A stretch of 64,000 nt of DNA from Ilex aquifolium (taxonomy: Eukaryota; Streptophyta; Magnoliopsida; Aquifoliales; Aquifoliaceae): assembly GCA_951799425.1 (NCBI GenBank), contig OX637402.1, forward strand, positions 29,356,492-29,420,491, in the 5' to 3' direction. Every line of letters begins with the position of its first letter. Position 1 is the stretch's first letter. The position numbers were made by a program, and so were the translations under genes. Under the pieces are notes generated by a model. It was given only the letters and a program-made list of their open reading frames with translations. It ran no database searches and was not told the origin of the DNA. Shown here piece after piece: positions 37,186 through 50,619 of this stretch.

Positions 37186-38019
37186 CCTCTTATGTAAGAC
37201 GAATTGGGAGTAGGCCACTTATACTCAATCCTTTTGGTGCTGAGCAACGATCTGGGATGCACATGGTTGGGAGAGAGGGAATAAAGGGTCTGTTTTCATT
37301 GGCTTGTTGGCTGATAATTAGCAACTCATCCACAGGCAAGTTTAGGTCTCCCAAGTTGGCTTCTCATTGAAATGGGACCCACTTTGAGTCAGAGACCTAA
37401 AGCTAAACCACTGTAGGAATTTTTTTCCGTTGTTAAAGCAAGTACACTTTTCAAACTTTTTTCTCACTATGAACTCAGATTCATAATTTTGGAATTGGAA
37501 AGCGTAAAAAAAAAATCTCATATTCTAAAGTTTGATGAATGAGGGACTCTTTTACTTTCTGAGTATGCATGACTTTTAACATCTCTAATCTTTACCTTTT
37601 TTTTAAATTTAAATTTGAATAAAAAAATTCTATTAACCTTTTCCAATATTAAATCTATATTTATATCAAATTAAGGAAAACTAAAATTTATACCTAAATC
37701 TTTAATGGTGAGATTTCATTCTCTTTTAAAGATCTTATAATCATATTTTATCCTTTTTAAAATTTGAATTTGTCCTTACTTAAATTTGAGTTTCTTTTCC
37801 TTTAAATTTGAGTTTTTTCATTGGAGATGTTTATACCAAATCAAACTTTTTATTATTATTTTAACTCAAATTTAAGTAAGAGTTTGAGTTTCTATTGGAG
37901 ATGATTTAAGAAACAGTCATTTCATTATTTTATTTGAGTTCAATTTATTGAAAGATTATGCATCATGTTACTCTGGTTGATTCAATTTTCTAGGCAAATA
38001 TTATGTTTGTTGTAAGAAA

Positions 38020-38225
38020 ATTATAGTTGGGCAAATTTTAATCTTGACTAAGAAATAGAGAGGATCTGAGTCTGGAAAATGGCCAACTTGGACTATCTGT
38101 ACATGTATATGTGATATTGTAATTGCATTCATATGATTTATTTATAAGTCTTGCTTTTTGTTTTTAATGTTATGGTTTCTTTTTTTAGGTTGGTTCCACC
38201 ATCAAAGAGATTACTTGGCCAAATT
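38020..38225 (+). pseudogene. NSF-like exon 2 and 3 relic upstream of copy B
   Basis: 38035-38105 aligns with exon 2 of copy B (atcttgactaagaaatagag against atcttgaccaagaaaataca, then ggccaacttg), with an in-frame TAG. 38189-38220 aligns with the start of exon 3 (ttccaccatcaaagag) after a tttttttag acceptor. The DNA before it (37360-37520) resembles the end of copy B intron 1, including ctcagattcataa. This is a further NSF-like copy reduced to two damaged exons. Confidence 0.65.
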
Positions 38226-39368
38226 AAACTCTTTAATTTATGAACTTAATAGAAAATTTATTGAAGATTATTTTTTTATAATTAACTCTTTAAAATAAAG
38301 AACGGAATATAAATAGAGAGCCTATAAAATAATTCAACATCGCCACATTGCACCACTGATCTGTCCATTTGGTCCCGTTGCTTGGTCATTTTTGGGATAC
38401 AAATTAGCATGTTGTTAAAGTTGACACACAAAGTCTATCTGTAGATGTGATAAGATCTCATGTAAATAATCGTGTTGTGCTGAGGGACAATACTCCTTGA
38501 CGGATGTGTCGAGTAGTCTATCTGCTTATCTATTTTTAGAAATCGGGAAACATGTGCTTGCTTGTCTAGCGTTAAAATACTTCATTTTTTGGATTTTAAG
38601 ATTTGATTGGTTTCGATTTTTCATTTTTCAAAATTAATCACGTATGGTTGGTTGACAACCTCATTATAACTCAGAAAGGCCAATTGTTTGATTAATTAGA
38701 TATTGTGAGACATTAAAATTGCAAACCCTATAGTTTGTAACCTCCTTGAAATTCAGAACAATTATAATTCTGTCCCATAGATGTAACTTGTGACGTGTGT
38801 GTGGCCATATCAAGGACATACCATTCTTGCAAAAATTCTGTAGAAAATTTCAGAAGAATAGCTTGCTTCTTGGAAAGGTGGTGGAGTGGTCTTAAAGTAA
38901 CGACTTGTTTGAGAGAGAGAGAGAAGGGTTAGTTGCGTTTTGAAGATGACAGACCGACAAGCTACAGTATTTTGGTGTGGTTTGGTATTTAGACTTTGAA
39001 CAAAGTTGTTGGAAGAAATTTGTTCAGTAACAATAGGTCCTGACACCGAATAAATTCTACTACTCATTCAACAATATAATTAATGAATTTGGGTTTAATT
39101 TTTACAAATTTAGTTCATAAATGTATGAATCCGTTAGGCTGGTCAAATTAATGAATTAACTTAATACGACACGAATCCAATAAAAATAAGTCATATAATA
39201 CGAGTTTATTTATACACAATTATAATGGGTTGACAATGATGGGTTGAACAAATTCTGACAAGAGAAGTGTCCAAAGTAGTTACGGATCCAAGCGACTAAG
39301 CCACATCTCAGCAGAAGTGCAGACCAAAACAAAAGCATAAGTGTCGCCACATCAGCAGACATCCTCTC
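38226..39368. other. Upstream region of copy B
   Basis: AT-rich flank between the exon 2-3 relic and the TATA box. No other gene found. 38915-38930 has a short (GA)n run. Confidence 0.5.
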
Positions 39369-39374
39369 TATAAA
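39369..39374 (+). promoter_or_regulatory. TATA box of copy B
   Basis: TATAAA within ctctataaattccc, 122 bases before the ATG at 39496. It is followed by a pyrimidine-rich, ATG-poor leader (39390-39495), as expected for a plant core promoter and 5' UTR. No other in-frame start is nearby. Transcription would start near 39400. Inferred from motif and position only. Confidence 0.6.
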
Positions 39375-39495
39375 TTCCCAAGACACCCTCAATCAAACAC
39401 ACCCTCTCTAATACTACCTACAAACTTAGCCTCTGATATTCCTACATTTCCCTGTACTATCCTTCTACAAACTTAGCCTATTCTTTTTGTTGTTC

Positions 39496-42400
39496 ATGGC
39501 CTTCTCAAAACCAATAAGAACGACCCTTCTGAATGATGAGAGAAAGTATAAGAATTTTGCTCTAATGTCCGCGGAAGATATTCGTGAGTTTGCTGTCATA
39601 ATACCAAGTTCGCAAATTTTTGCTAGAGCCGAAAAATTGCATATGGCAACATTGAATGACATGTTGGTTGTCTCAATACGATATCCTTTAATAGCTTTTG
39701 TTGATATCATTTCTGATGGATAATGAGTTGTTTCCTCTCTTTTAACTTTGAATTATCTCCTTTAATAGCTTTTGTTGATATCATTTCTGATGGATAATGA
39801 GTTGTTCCTCTCTTTTAACTTTGAATTCTCTCTGATATGTGCTTAATGTTTAGGCTCTCTGTTAAAGTGTACGAATTCTAAGTAGAAGGAGAAAGATGGT
39901 GTTGGTAGTGCGTAGTGGATGTATTTGTGTATGCTTGCCTGTAATTGCTTACCTTTGATGTAGAGATGCAGGACCGCCATCCTCCTTGGGGCTGAACTGA
40001 AAAGATCAGTTTTCCTTTACACTGAACTCGGCCGAGTTCAACTCATTAGAAACCCATTTACGATCGAGAGTGAGGGATGGATTGAGTACAGATTATTGGG
40101 CTGCAGAGACAAAGAGGATTGGCAGTTGGGTTTCGGTTTTCCTCGGTATATTGGCCGGTGGGTAGCGTGTGAGTGGGCTCTTGAAATGGGCCCACTATGA
40201 GCTCAGATTCATAAACTTCGGATTTGGAAACGATTCCTCATAAAATTTGTCGTATTATGGAGTTAGTGTGTTTCTTTTTTACTTTTCAGAAAACTATCTT
40301 TTGTCAACTGTTGATCTTGACCAAGAAAATACAGAGGACGAGAGCATCGAAAGGGGCCAACTTGCCCTAAACGCTGAGTCCTGTAACTTCCTTGGTATTT
40401 CAGCTGGAGATGAGGTTAACATAAAAGTGTAAGTATTTTCAGTAATTATGGATGTTGTGTTGATAAATGCAATTTGTTTGAGGATTTTATGTTATCATAT
40501 ATATGTTGATTTCTTTTTTTTAGGTTTGTTCCACCGTCAAAGGGGCTTGATTTGTCACTCTTGAGGATTGAGGTGGATTTACTGGATGGAAGTTCAACTC
40601 ATCAGCCGGTTCGAGCTTCCAACTTCGTGAGAGAATTTAAGAAAACATTTAACAAGCAGGTGATTTTTCTCTTCAATTTGTTATCTGTTTGCTTCAGCTA
40701 CATCTATCTAATTTGTCTTGAATATAATTGTATCAATGTGTAGATTTTTACTGAATTTCAAAGCATCTTATTGAGATATGGCGGCAATATCTATCACTGC
40801 ACGGTTGCTGATGCTTCTCTTTCTGAGGAGAAAAATTCCCCTGCCCCAAAGCGAGGGATGCTCCGCAAGTCAACAGAAGTGATTGTGGAGGTTTCTAGTT
40901 CTATGGTATACTCACATAACCTGGATATGTTTTGCTCTGTTATATATGTGCAATTGACTTGAGTACATGTTATTCGATGCCATATGAAAACAGTGCAAGT
41001 CAAATAAATGGGAGGGATTTAGGAGGAAGTGGGACTTCATTTGTGATTTGTCAAAAAGGTTTGCACACACCATATATAGTTTGAGAAAAAAATAATCACA
41101 CATCAAGCTTGTTTTTGGGGTTGGAAGCTGTGAAGATCAATTCTCCATGAGACTTCCTTCCTAAGCCTTTCAAGTGTCCACTGGCCTCCCCCTGTTTTGC
41201 ACCGAGGGGGTCTTACCACTGGCCTTCCTGTTTGGCGAGGATTTCACTTGCTATGACTTCCATAGTTTACAGATGTTCTTAGTTACATTAAGGGTTTATT
41301 TGATTTATCTGTAATGCATGTCACAAAGAAATAGACATGAGATGCTTTCAACGTCCTTTTATTGAGCTCCGATCATTCATTGTATATTCCAGTGCTAGAA
41401 ATTCTATGGGCAGTTCTAAATTCATCTTTGTGGCTGACGTGACCATGGCATAATGGTAAGGCCATATGCTAGGGGGGTGGTCGTCTTAGATTTTATTCTT
41501 ACACCCTCAGGAAAAATGAGAAGACGACAAGCAAAATTTGAAGCTCGTTCATTTTCTTAATAGTTACATAGAAGAGGGTTTTGGCGTTCCCATCTTTTAT
41601 GATTCTTTTAATTTTCCAAACCTTGTTATTTCTTTATTTCTCTGGTTCCCTTAAGTGAGCAACCAGACAATGTGTGAACATAGAAGCTAAATGTATAATT
41701 GATGTATCAACCAGCCCAATGTAGACTTCCACTTAATATAGGATCTGTGATTGACAAAATAGTATATTGAATTATATAGTTGACCTGATGAATTTTACAT
41801 TTTGAGACAAAAAATAGTTCCTTTGATTTTTTAGCCAATGTAAACACTGCACCAATTACATAGGATTTTGTTGATGTACATACCCTTTGTATGGTAAAAG
41901 TCTAGGTTCAAATTATGTGAAGTGCGCGAAGGGATTTATTTTGGGTAAATGAAGAGAAGGATGAATCATGCAACAGCATTATGTTTCTATAATTTAGTAA
42001 CAGCTGGATTGTTTACATGTTGTATCTCATCAACTGATTTGTGTTCCTGACATAACCTACTGGTATAAGTAGATACCTATGTTTGTGTGTTTGTTTGTTT
42101 TTCACGACAACACTCAATTCATTTGACAAAGACTTTTCTCAACTGTTTGGGGTCTGTTGTATTGATCCTATTTCGCCAAATCATATCATCTGTAGTTAAT
42201 TTCAGTCCACTTTGTTTTATTCTTGGTGTAAAACAATATATCTTTAGGAGTTGAATATCATGTTGTAGAATAATGTATATAAAACTTGTCATGATTGATC
42301 AGAGAGGACAGATCATTGGAGCCGAAATAATTAAGAGCATTTTTCGCCAAGGTTTCGATATGAATTCTCTGGAACAAGAGCTGATATCTCTAAACATTGG

Positions 42401-45400
42401 GGGGATGACCTCACAGATCCGTGACATTATTCACCGTGCATTTGGCTCCCGAATGGGATCACCGACCAATGCAAAGAGGTAAAATCTGATTTCATAGTCT
42501 GCATACTTTTTTTTTTCCCTCTTTCTTGGTGTTGGGAAGCATGTTTGATACATTTATCTTACTAAACAATGAAGCTTGTGGGACCTCAAATCCCCCTATA
42601 TGTGAAATATTAAGATCATAATTGTTCAGGCTGCATTCTGTAGCAGCATCAGTAGTAGTATTAGCAGTAGAATGAAGTAGTATCAGAATTGCAGAAATAT
42701 ATTAGGGAGACTAAGCTCTGTAGAGAGTTGGACTACATTTTTTTTTACTTCACTCTCCTTAAATATTGGCAAGAAAAAATATATTCTATTCTTGTTTTAT
42801 TGTGTTAGCTTTGGACTGATTGACAACTTAGGAGGTGACAACTACCTAAGAGATTGTAGTTTTCCACTCAAACATTTAGGCATGAGATGCCTTCAGTTTC
42901 CAAAATTCATTTTCTTTGGACTTGAAGATCATTTCTAAACCAAAATGGAAGTTCTAGCGAAATGGCTCATGCTGAATTTTCAAGGCCTAATAAATTCTTC
43001 AACTAGAGAGTCTACACTTTGAGTCAGTTTCTATTGAACACATTTCATTGAGATGCACAAGCTGCTTTCCCATGTATGTTTAATGGTCTAACATTGGTTT
43101 AGTTTTTTCTTTAGTGAAGCCACGTTTGATTGAGGGATTCTAGCATATTTATGGAGTAGATCTCATTCTAATTGAGATCTAAGAGTATGAGATACACATC
43201 TAAGATAGATTGCTCAGTTCTGCATTCTCTCTTTTTTTTTTTTCGTAAAATACTCTCAATAGGGCAATAAGAGTTTCTGTATAAAAAAGGGTTCAAAGGG
43301 GCAACCGGGTGAACCCCTGAAATGCCTTCAGCCATACCTCCAAGTTGTTGATTAGAATGAAATTGCTGGGCGTTACCATAGCAACCTGAACCCACGCACC
43401 ATAGATGGAGGGAAAGTACAGGCGTTTCTAAAGGCCAACTCGAGCTATAGCCTAACCCACGCACCACAGAGCTGCCAGCGGGAGTACTTGTGAATCGAAC
43501 GTTGCTTGCTAATCTCATGGGAGTCAAGGAAGACCCTAAATAGGGCGCTGCATTCAAAAGGTTGTTTTTAGGGTTTTAAATTCTGACATAAACAATTTGC
43601 GACGTAGAAATGTAGGTTCGAGTAATCGGCCTTTGTGACTATAATTAGGTCCAGACTTGCATTTATTCTTCTGATATTCCTTGAATGCACTTAATTGCAC
43701 ATGTTTGCTTCTTCTTCCCTGAGTTACCTCTGCTTGAGAATTGTTTAACAAATTTTTACCAATGCTGTTTACGGATTGTTTAATAAATTTTTACAATGCT
43801 TTCTGGTACCATGTTGTCTAAAAGGTCATTCTTCTTTAGTAACCCAAGTTATTTCATTAATCATGGAAATTATTCAATTCTAGGTTGAATCTAAAGCACA
43901 TAAAAGGGATGCTGCTGTATGGTCCAACAGGCTCTGGGAAAACATTGATTGCTCGAAGTATTTGCAAGTTACTAAATGCAAAAGAGCCCCTGGTATCTCT
44001 CTCCCTCCCTATCTACTCCTCCTCTCTCCATCCTCTCTTTCTTACACACAATAACAATAATAGCCGATGAATTTCAAAATCTTGTCTTACTCTAACTTTT
44101 CACTTTTTACCCTTTTAGATTGTACGTGGACCAGAAATCACACAAGAATTGTATGGTGCATCTGAGAGGCATATAAGGGCACTATTTGATGCTGCTGAGA
44201 AAGATGAAAAACAATATGGTAAAAATAAGATACGTAATTTTCATAAGAAATTTATTCAATCTTCTTACACATCATACTGAGTTCCTGTTATTCTTTCGTC
44301 AGGTTCTAAAAGTGACTTGCATGTCATTATTTTTGATGAGATAGATTCCATTGGAAAGGTAAGCGGACATGTGCAATGATTGTTCTTTTTCTCGCCTTAT
44401 GTGGTCTAGAATTTGTCTTGGATGTAGGTTTCACAATAAGGGAAAGAACTTTTTATTTTTTATGTATAAACAACAAGATGTTTGAAATCTCGTGAGTCAT
44501 TTTGGTTATGTGCAGAAAAGAGGAGCAGCTGCTGGATTCTTCCATCATGATGATAAGATTGTGAATCAATTGTTAACGATGGTCAGATTCTTAATTTCTT
44601 TTCAGGTTTTGCATTTCTTTCTAGTTTTTGTGTCCTAATCTGAGCTGCAATTGATGTAAATGTTTAGATTGATGGCACAAAAGAACTGAATAACATCTTT
44701 ATTATTGCGACAACAAACCGAAAGGAGCTCCTCGATGAAGCCCTCCTTCGGTAACTTTCTCTCCTTCCTCTTTTTTACTTGATTAGAATCAATGGATGAA
44801 TCCGAGGTAATTTTAATAGGTTTCAAAATTCAGTTGACCTGAAAATGTTTGTCTTGCAACACCTTAAGCATAAGACCACCATCCTCTTTCTTCCCTTCCT
44901 TTCCCCGATGAACATTTTGGCAAAAATTTATGGATGACCTGTATTTGAGATGTATGGCTAGGATGCATTATCTATTGAAAAGGGCTATTTCTAAATAATC
45001 TTATGTTTTCCTCTTTCGGTAAATAAAACAATTGAATTGATTGATATACATAATGTACAAAACAGGGGAATCCCAGACAGTCACATAAAGAAAGCTACAG
45101 TGTATAATGTCAGGGGTTAACACAAATTTGTAGGACTAACATACATACATTACACTAAACAAATTTGCTCTATAGGAAACATCATAGAACAAACCTAGGC
45201 AGGAAAAAAAAGGCCAAGTTATGGTCATGACTTTTGTATACAAAAGCAAGAGTTCTAGCAACTGGCAATCTTGAATCAGAGGCCTGTTGTAATTGAAGGC
45301 ATTGTCTTTGAGCTTCGGTGATGCATTTCAGGTATGAATGTATTGACAATTCCTTTTTGAATTGTGCATACATCTTTGAACTCATTTCTAAAAATTCTGT

Positions 45401-48400
45401 AGTTCATTTCCCTCCATAATGCATTAACTGTTATTGTTGTTTTCCTCTGCGTATAATGCCAGTCACTTTTAGATGTTAGGGATACTGTGGTTAAATTTTC
45501 GTGGCTAAGGCTTGATATATGTGTTTCTGTGCACGTCCGCGCATATGAAAAAGAGTATAGAATAAGGTAGAATGTAAATATTGTTTATAATGGAAATTAG
45601 AAATCTATAGGAGCTAGATAGTGGATTATTGAAGAATTCTGCACCTTGAATAATTTATCTATGCTGTCAAAAGGCTCCCCCCCACCCCAAAAAAAAAAAA
45701 AAAACTATTTTTATTGTGTGCAATACTGCAATATGTACACTGCAATTAGTTGTGAGGTCTTCTCTTTTACATTGTTGAATAATATTTGTATTTGTTTTTC
45801 TTTTCTATATACCTTCTTGTGATTATTATGAGATAGTATTTATCATTTGCTTCTCTTTGCTTCATCAAGAATATTGCTGTCTACTATCAACTTGATAAGA
45901 CTAGACCAACATGAATCTAAGATTAGTAACAAACATTATTTAATTGCTTCTACAAGCATCATTTTAACCTTCTGGTTTGCACCAGATAATTTTTATTTCA
46001 TAAGCAAAGACAATATTGACTTAAAACATGATTATCAAAATCATGATTTAGGATGTCATGATTCTACCATCCAATACTGGCAAAGCCATCTGAGTCTCTA
46101 AAGGTCTTGGCTCATTGAATCTTAGTGATTCTGATCCCAATTACTATTTTTTATCAACGCAAGTTGTCAGATTTGTTTCTTAGGCAATTGTAGTCATTTA
46201 TGTTTACCAATCCATATATTACTGATTGTCCTACACTCTTTTCAGTCCATTAGGTAATTTCAGCTGGTGAGAAACTACTGAAAAATTCTTTTCATCACAG
46301 AAAATGCTCTTCGGTCGTTTGTCTCCCTCATTGAAACCAACAGTTAGCTTTGTTCTCTTTTCTGTCGACAAGTGATTGTGACTAGATATGTCTTCCATTA
46401 TTATTCTTATTGTTATTTATTCGATATCGAACCGTCAAAATTGTTTTTTCAAGAGTCGCTCGACTTTACCAATCTCTCCTTTATCCTCATCTCTCTCTGC
46501 ATGCTAAGATCGAAATACTCCGATTCTCATTTACTCTTTACAGAATCACATAAGATTAACAACTTATTTTTTATTTTCAATGCTATTTAATACTCAGATT
46601 ATAGTTGCTCAAATTTTAACCGTACTTCTAAGTTCTATATGTTTGTCGTAACATCTCTACATTTTGCATATATACTAGGTTTATTTTGTTTTGGTTTCTA
46701 AGAATTTTGTATTTGTAAATATATTTTTAGTTCCATTTTTCAGTACGTAAGATCACAGGATTCTCAATCTGATCTTACGATCTCAATCCTTTAGCCTCTT
46801 TCATTGATCCAATGTAGGATCCCCTAATAGATTATTTGTATCGAAATTTGGAATTGTACTTAGTTATAATCCTACACAAACAAAGTTGCTTCAAAGTTAA
46901 TGATGAAAAGTCAAATAAATTTAGTTGTCACTCTTTACCCACTTAACGTATATGCATGTTACCTTTTCTTCAAAAACCACCTAAACAAATAATTAGCATG
47001 TGACTGATCAATTACGTTGTTTATAAATTATCACTAACTTGGTTAATAAAATTCTGCTCGTAATCCTCCACCCACAAGCCCAACAAAACAAACATATGCA
47101 CCCAAAAAGACGAAAAAGGCTCCATCATTCCTTTAATTTTGTTTATTTTTATTCCTAGGGATGGTAGAATCGAACTCCATATCAAGATAGACTACCCTGA
47201 TGAGCAAGGGCGCAAGCAAATTTTGGATGTTTGCATAAGGAATTGGAAACAAGCTTCTCTCCTTGATATAGATGTTGATCTACAAGAAATTGGTATGTCA
47301 TAAGTTCGAATTTTTTTGTACAAAAACTCGTGCACTTATGAAAACTGTCCATCACTGTTCAATATATATAACGTCTCTGTTCTTGCATACAGCTCGCAGG
47401 ACCATTGGATATAGTGGTGCTGCACTTGCATCCCTTGTTACACGTTCACAGTCGTATGCTAATGAAGAACTTGTGAACTTAGATCCAATGAGGCCTGTCA
47501 ACAAAAATGTCAAGTTGACTATGAATCATTTTTTCCGTGCTTTAGAACATGGCAGACTCAAACTTCAGGAGTCTAACCAACTCAGGTGAAGAACTTTAGG
47601 AATAGTTCTTATGAATGATACATAAAATTCTGCTTATCTGAGTTGCTTGTTCATGTGTCAAACTCTGCTAATCGTTCACAAGTATTATAGTTTCTTATAG
47701 TTGAACAATCATTTATATTGCTTTTTTTAGTACACATAATGTTTCAAGTACTATACCTTCGTTATCCATGTTACTACAAAAAAATGAAAAATTCAAATAC
47801 CACTTACTATTTCAAAAATTTTGTAGACCTAAAACACGAAACAGGGCACCAAATTTTGACCACCCTCTTTAACTCATCTCCAGTGACCCCATTTACCAGC
47901 CATCCCTTTTCCTGTTGACTTAATTTTTCTGTGTTTGGGATGAAATTACTTTTCAATGAACCGACCAAACCTTTTTTTAAAAATTACATGACGCCAATGT
48001 TCAATTTGTACTTGTTTTGAGAAACAGGTTCGTTCTTAAATTTCTGTGTCCTTGGGCATTTGATATCCTTCCTAGAATAATTGGACCTTACAGCTTGTAA
48101 AACAAAAAGATTGGGGGAAAATGGATGACCTGAATCCTGATTGCATGATGACTTTGAATTGCTTTCATTTATAATATCCTATCTATTTAAGGTCCAAGGT
48201 AAAATAATTCCACTGGACTGAGTGTGACTAGGTATCAGTTGGAGTATCTTGTATTTGAGGAAAAACATGCTTGCTAAACTTACATGAATTTACTAGTCTA
48301 GGAATAAGTGCTCTGTATTATTCTACTTAAAATTCACAAACTCTATTATTCTCCTACATAGGTCAAAAAAAGGAAACAAACTCTGCTTAGGAAAGCACAA

Positions 48401-50361
48401 CTGAGAAGATAAATGTTTAGAGTTCCATTATTGGAGAGGGTAAAAGTTTTTATTGGAAGTTTGGATTTGAGGCAAGCAAAAACCTGTTGTAGTATCTTAG
48501 TTTCTCCATCGTATGCTACATTGAAACTTTAAAGGGGATCTATGTGGAGTTTGTGTAGTTATATGGTCTTTTACTGAAGCAGGATGTCAGGGATATTCAC
48601 CAACACTTCTAGACCCAATATGTGCTACCTCAGAACCATAAATAGGATTACAATTTAATAAGGTAAAGGAATGTAATGGAGCATTTCACGGTGGAAAGAT
48701 TGTTTGCCTTGCAGGAAATTGCAGTCTTTTTTTCTGGCTCAAAGTGTGCAAAGTCAATATCATATTTTTGTACTGGCGGTTAAGGGACATTGTGGCAGTG
48801 TCATTCTTGGCTTCTGGCCATCTTGCAATCTTTTTCGGTTTTGCAACGTTGAGCATTTGATTAGTGATATTTTTGCAATGACCTTGTTGAGGTTTTTTCT
48901 TAATTTGATGTGAATAGGTATTTACTTGGTGCTTCATTGATATTATCGTTGTGAAAATTAATCTTGATATCATGAGTGGCTCATCAAAAAATTGAGACGA
49001 GTTACACATAATTATAAGGGCTTTTTTGGTAAGTGGACATCATTTTAAGTTATATTCTTGTTTTGAGGCAAAGCTTGTTAAATAGGAATTGGATGCCTTT
49101 CTCAATAGTTATAAATAAATTTTGAGATCGAGTTATCTAAACATTTTTCTTTTGTTCCCACATTTATTCCACATGCTGAACTTGCATATCTCCTTGAGAT
49201 AACTGCATGCATTAGTTTCATTTCGGGAGATAAATCCCGTAATTTTCGTTTGGAGAAGGCCATGGTTGTTCTACTTTTAATCCTGATCAATTTTATTATC
49301 TTCTTATCTAAATTTCAGGATGGAGGAAGAACAAACAGTAAGGACTTGTTTCTTATTTTAAATCAGTAAAGGGCCTTTGAAAAAATGTTTCTTATTTCAT
49401 GGAAAATGTTATTTGAGCCCTAATTTGGAGACCTAATTCAATAGAACCATTGGATTGAAAGTGGATTTCACCTGACATTGGAACTCACAACTAATCCAAT
49501 GGTTGCATTGAATTAGGTCCTCAAATGAGGTCCTTGTAGCATTGTTCTTTATTTCACTTACATGTATTTCTTTTCGTTTTGCAGCCGCAGTTGAGCTCCA
49601 CTGATATACCAGAATTTCTGAAGGTTGCCCGCTCTTCTTATGAAGAGGATAAGGCCAAATTTGAGAAGAAAATTGTAAGTCCTTACTAATTACGATCATC
49701 TTTTATAGTTGCTTCCTCATCGTGGCTTCAACATTTAATCATGTCATTGTAGGAGACAGTTCTGAAGGAGGCCTTCTTTTCTTATGAAGAGGATAAGGCC
49801 AAATTTGAGATGAAATTCGTAAGTTCTTACTAATTACGATCATCTCTCATAATTGCTTCTTATCCGAGTTGCAACATTTACTCATTTCATTACAGGAGAA
49901 GCTTATGAAGGACAAGGCCGAATTTGAGACGAAAATCGTAAGTTCTTTACTAATTACAATGATATCTCCTAATTGCTACACAACCGAGCTTTTAACATTT
50001 AAACATGTCATTACAGGAGTCACTTCTACAAAGCGCCCTCTCTTCTTATGAAGAGCACAATGCCAAATTTGAGATGAAAATTGTAAGTTCTCACCAATTA
50101 CAATAATCTCTCGTAATTGCCTCATAATTGTCGTTGTAACCTTTAATCCTGTCATTACAGGAGGCACATCTACAGGCAACCCTTGCTTCTTTTGACAAGG
50201 ATAAGGCCAAACTTGAGGAGAAAATCGTAAGTCTTCACTAATTACTATCATCTCTCATAACTATTTCTTAATCGAGGCTTTAACATTTAATCGTGTCATT
50301 ATAGGAGGCACTTGGTTCTGCTGTCGAATGCGTTAAGCAGGAACTTGGGAAGTTCAACTGA
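39496..50361 (+). CDS. NSF-like AAA+ ATPase without D2, copy B (complete)
   Basis: Full-length sister of copy A. Exon 1 starts at ATG 39496 ([12 protein letters not shown]...) and its donor is unresolved. Then 40290 (or 40337)-40428, 40524-40659, 40744-40905, 42303-42478, 43884-43992, 44119-44218, 44303-44358, 44516-44581, 44668-44750, 47159-47292, 47393-47585, 49319-49337, 49585-49674, 49753-49818, 49896-49937, 50017-50082, 50161-50226, 50305-50361 (TGA). Splice phases agree from exon 2 to exon 19. The protein is about 640 residues; plant NSF is about 740. N domain: exon 2 RGQLALNAE and exon 3 [13 protein letters not shown] match NSF. D1 is in exons 6-12 with Walker [16 protein letters not shown] pore loop, IIFDEID, TTNR and LLRDGR. 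D2 is replaced by exons 13-19, a tail of 22-residue repeats. A TATA box lies about 120 bp before the ATG. Introns 4, 5, 10 and 12 are over 1.2 kb and hold TE remnants also present in copy A. Confidence 0.88.
39685..39831 (+). repeat. 74-bp tandem duplication at the end of exon 1 of copy B
   Basis: The segment beginning cctttaatagcttttgttga at 39685 is repeated at 39759 with few changes, giving two copies with a period of about 74 bp. It covers the place where exon 1 should be spliced. At the equivalent place the exon-1 relic at 17463 has ATG followed by GTAACT, a good donor, but copy B reads ATA followed by GCTTTT. The true donor in copy B is therefore unclear. Confidence 0.8.
43265..43557 (-). 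mobile_element. Possible tRNA-derived SINE in intron 5 of copy B
   Basis: Same sequence as in copy A intron 5, but about 29 bases at the presumed A-box end are missing, between gcgctgca and ttcaaaagg. The B-box region is also altered (gaacgttgc in place of gaacccta). Confidence 0.4.
45055..45465 (-). mobile_element. LINE-derived fragment in intron 10 of copy B
   Basis: Same fragment and position as in copy A intron 10, a few percent diverged. Minus-strand [20 protein letters not shown]. No RNase H domain. Confidence 0.55.
49405..49543. mobile_element. MITE in intron 13 of copy B
   Basis: Same element at the same intron position as in copy A (8773-8912), with a handful of substitutions. It marks A and B as sister copies. 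Confidence 0.7.
49609..50361 (+). repeat. 144-bp exon-intron tandem array coding the tail of copy B
   Basis: Same array as in copy A: exon starts at 49753, 49896, 50017, 50161 and 50305, spaced 143, 121, 144 and 144 bp. Every internal exon is phase 0 at both ends, so exons can be added or lost without breaking the frame. Repeat core: [13 protein letters not shown], with [15 protein letters not shown] and DKAKLEEKI variants. Confidence 0.92.
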
Positions 50362-50619
50362 TTCTAGAAAGGATAACTTTTCAACGACTGAGCTATGTCA
50401 ATTGGATTCTCTTTTTTCCTTGTATGAGGCTTGTTTGTTTTTTTTTCTTGTATTTCATGTTTTGCTAGTCATGTTACATAACTTTATCAACATGTATGTG
50501 TAAACTCGAATTGGTGGTTGAGAATTCCAAACATCAACACGTATCTATAAACTCGACAAACAAGATTGAATGTACAAGTTTTGCATTGCTATTAGAATGT
50601 ACTTTTAGTAGTCATTTCG

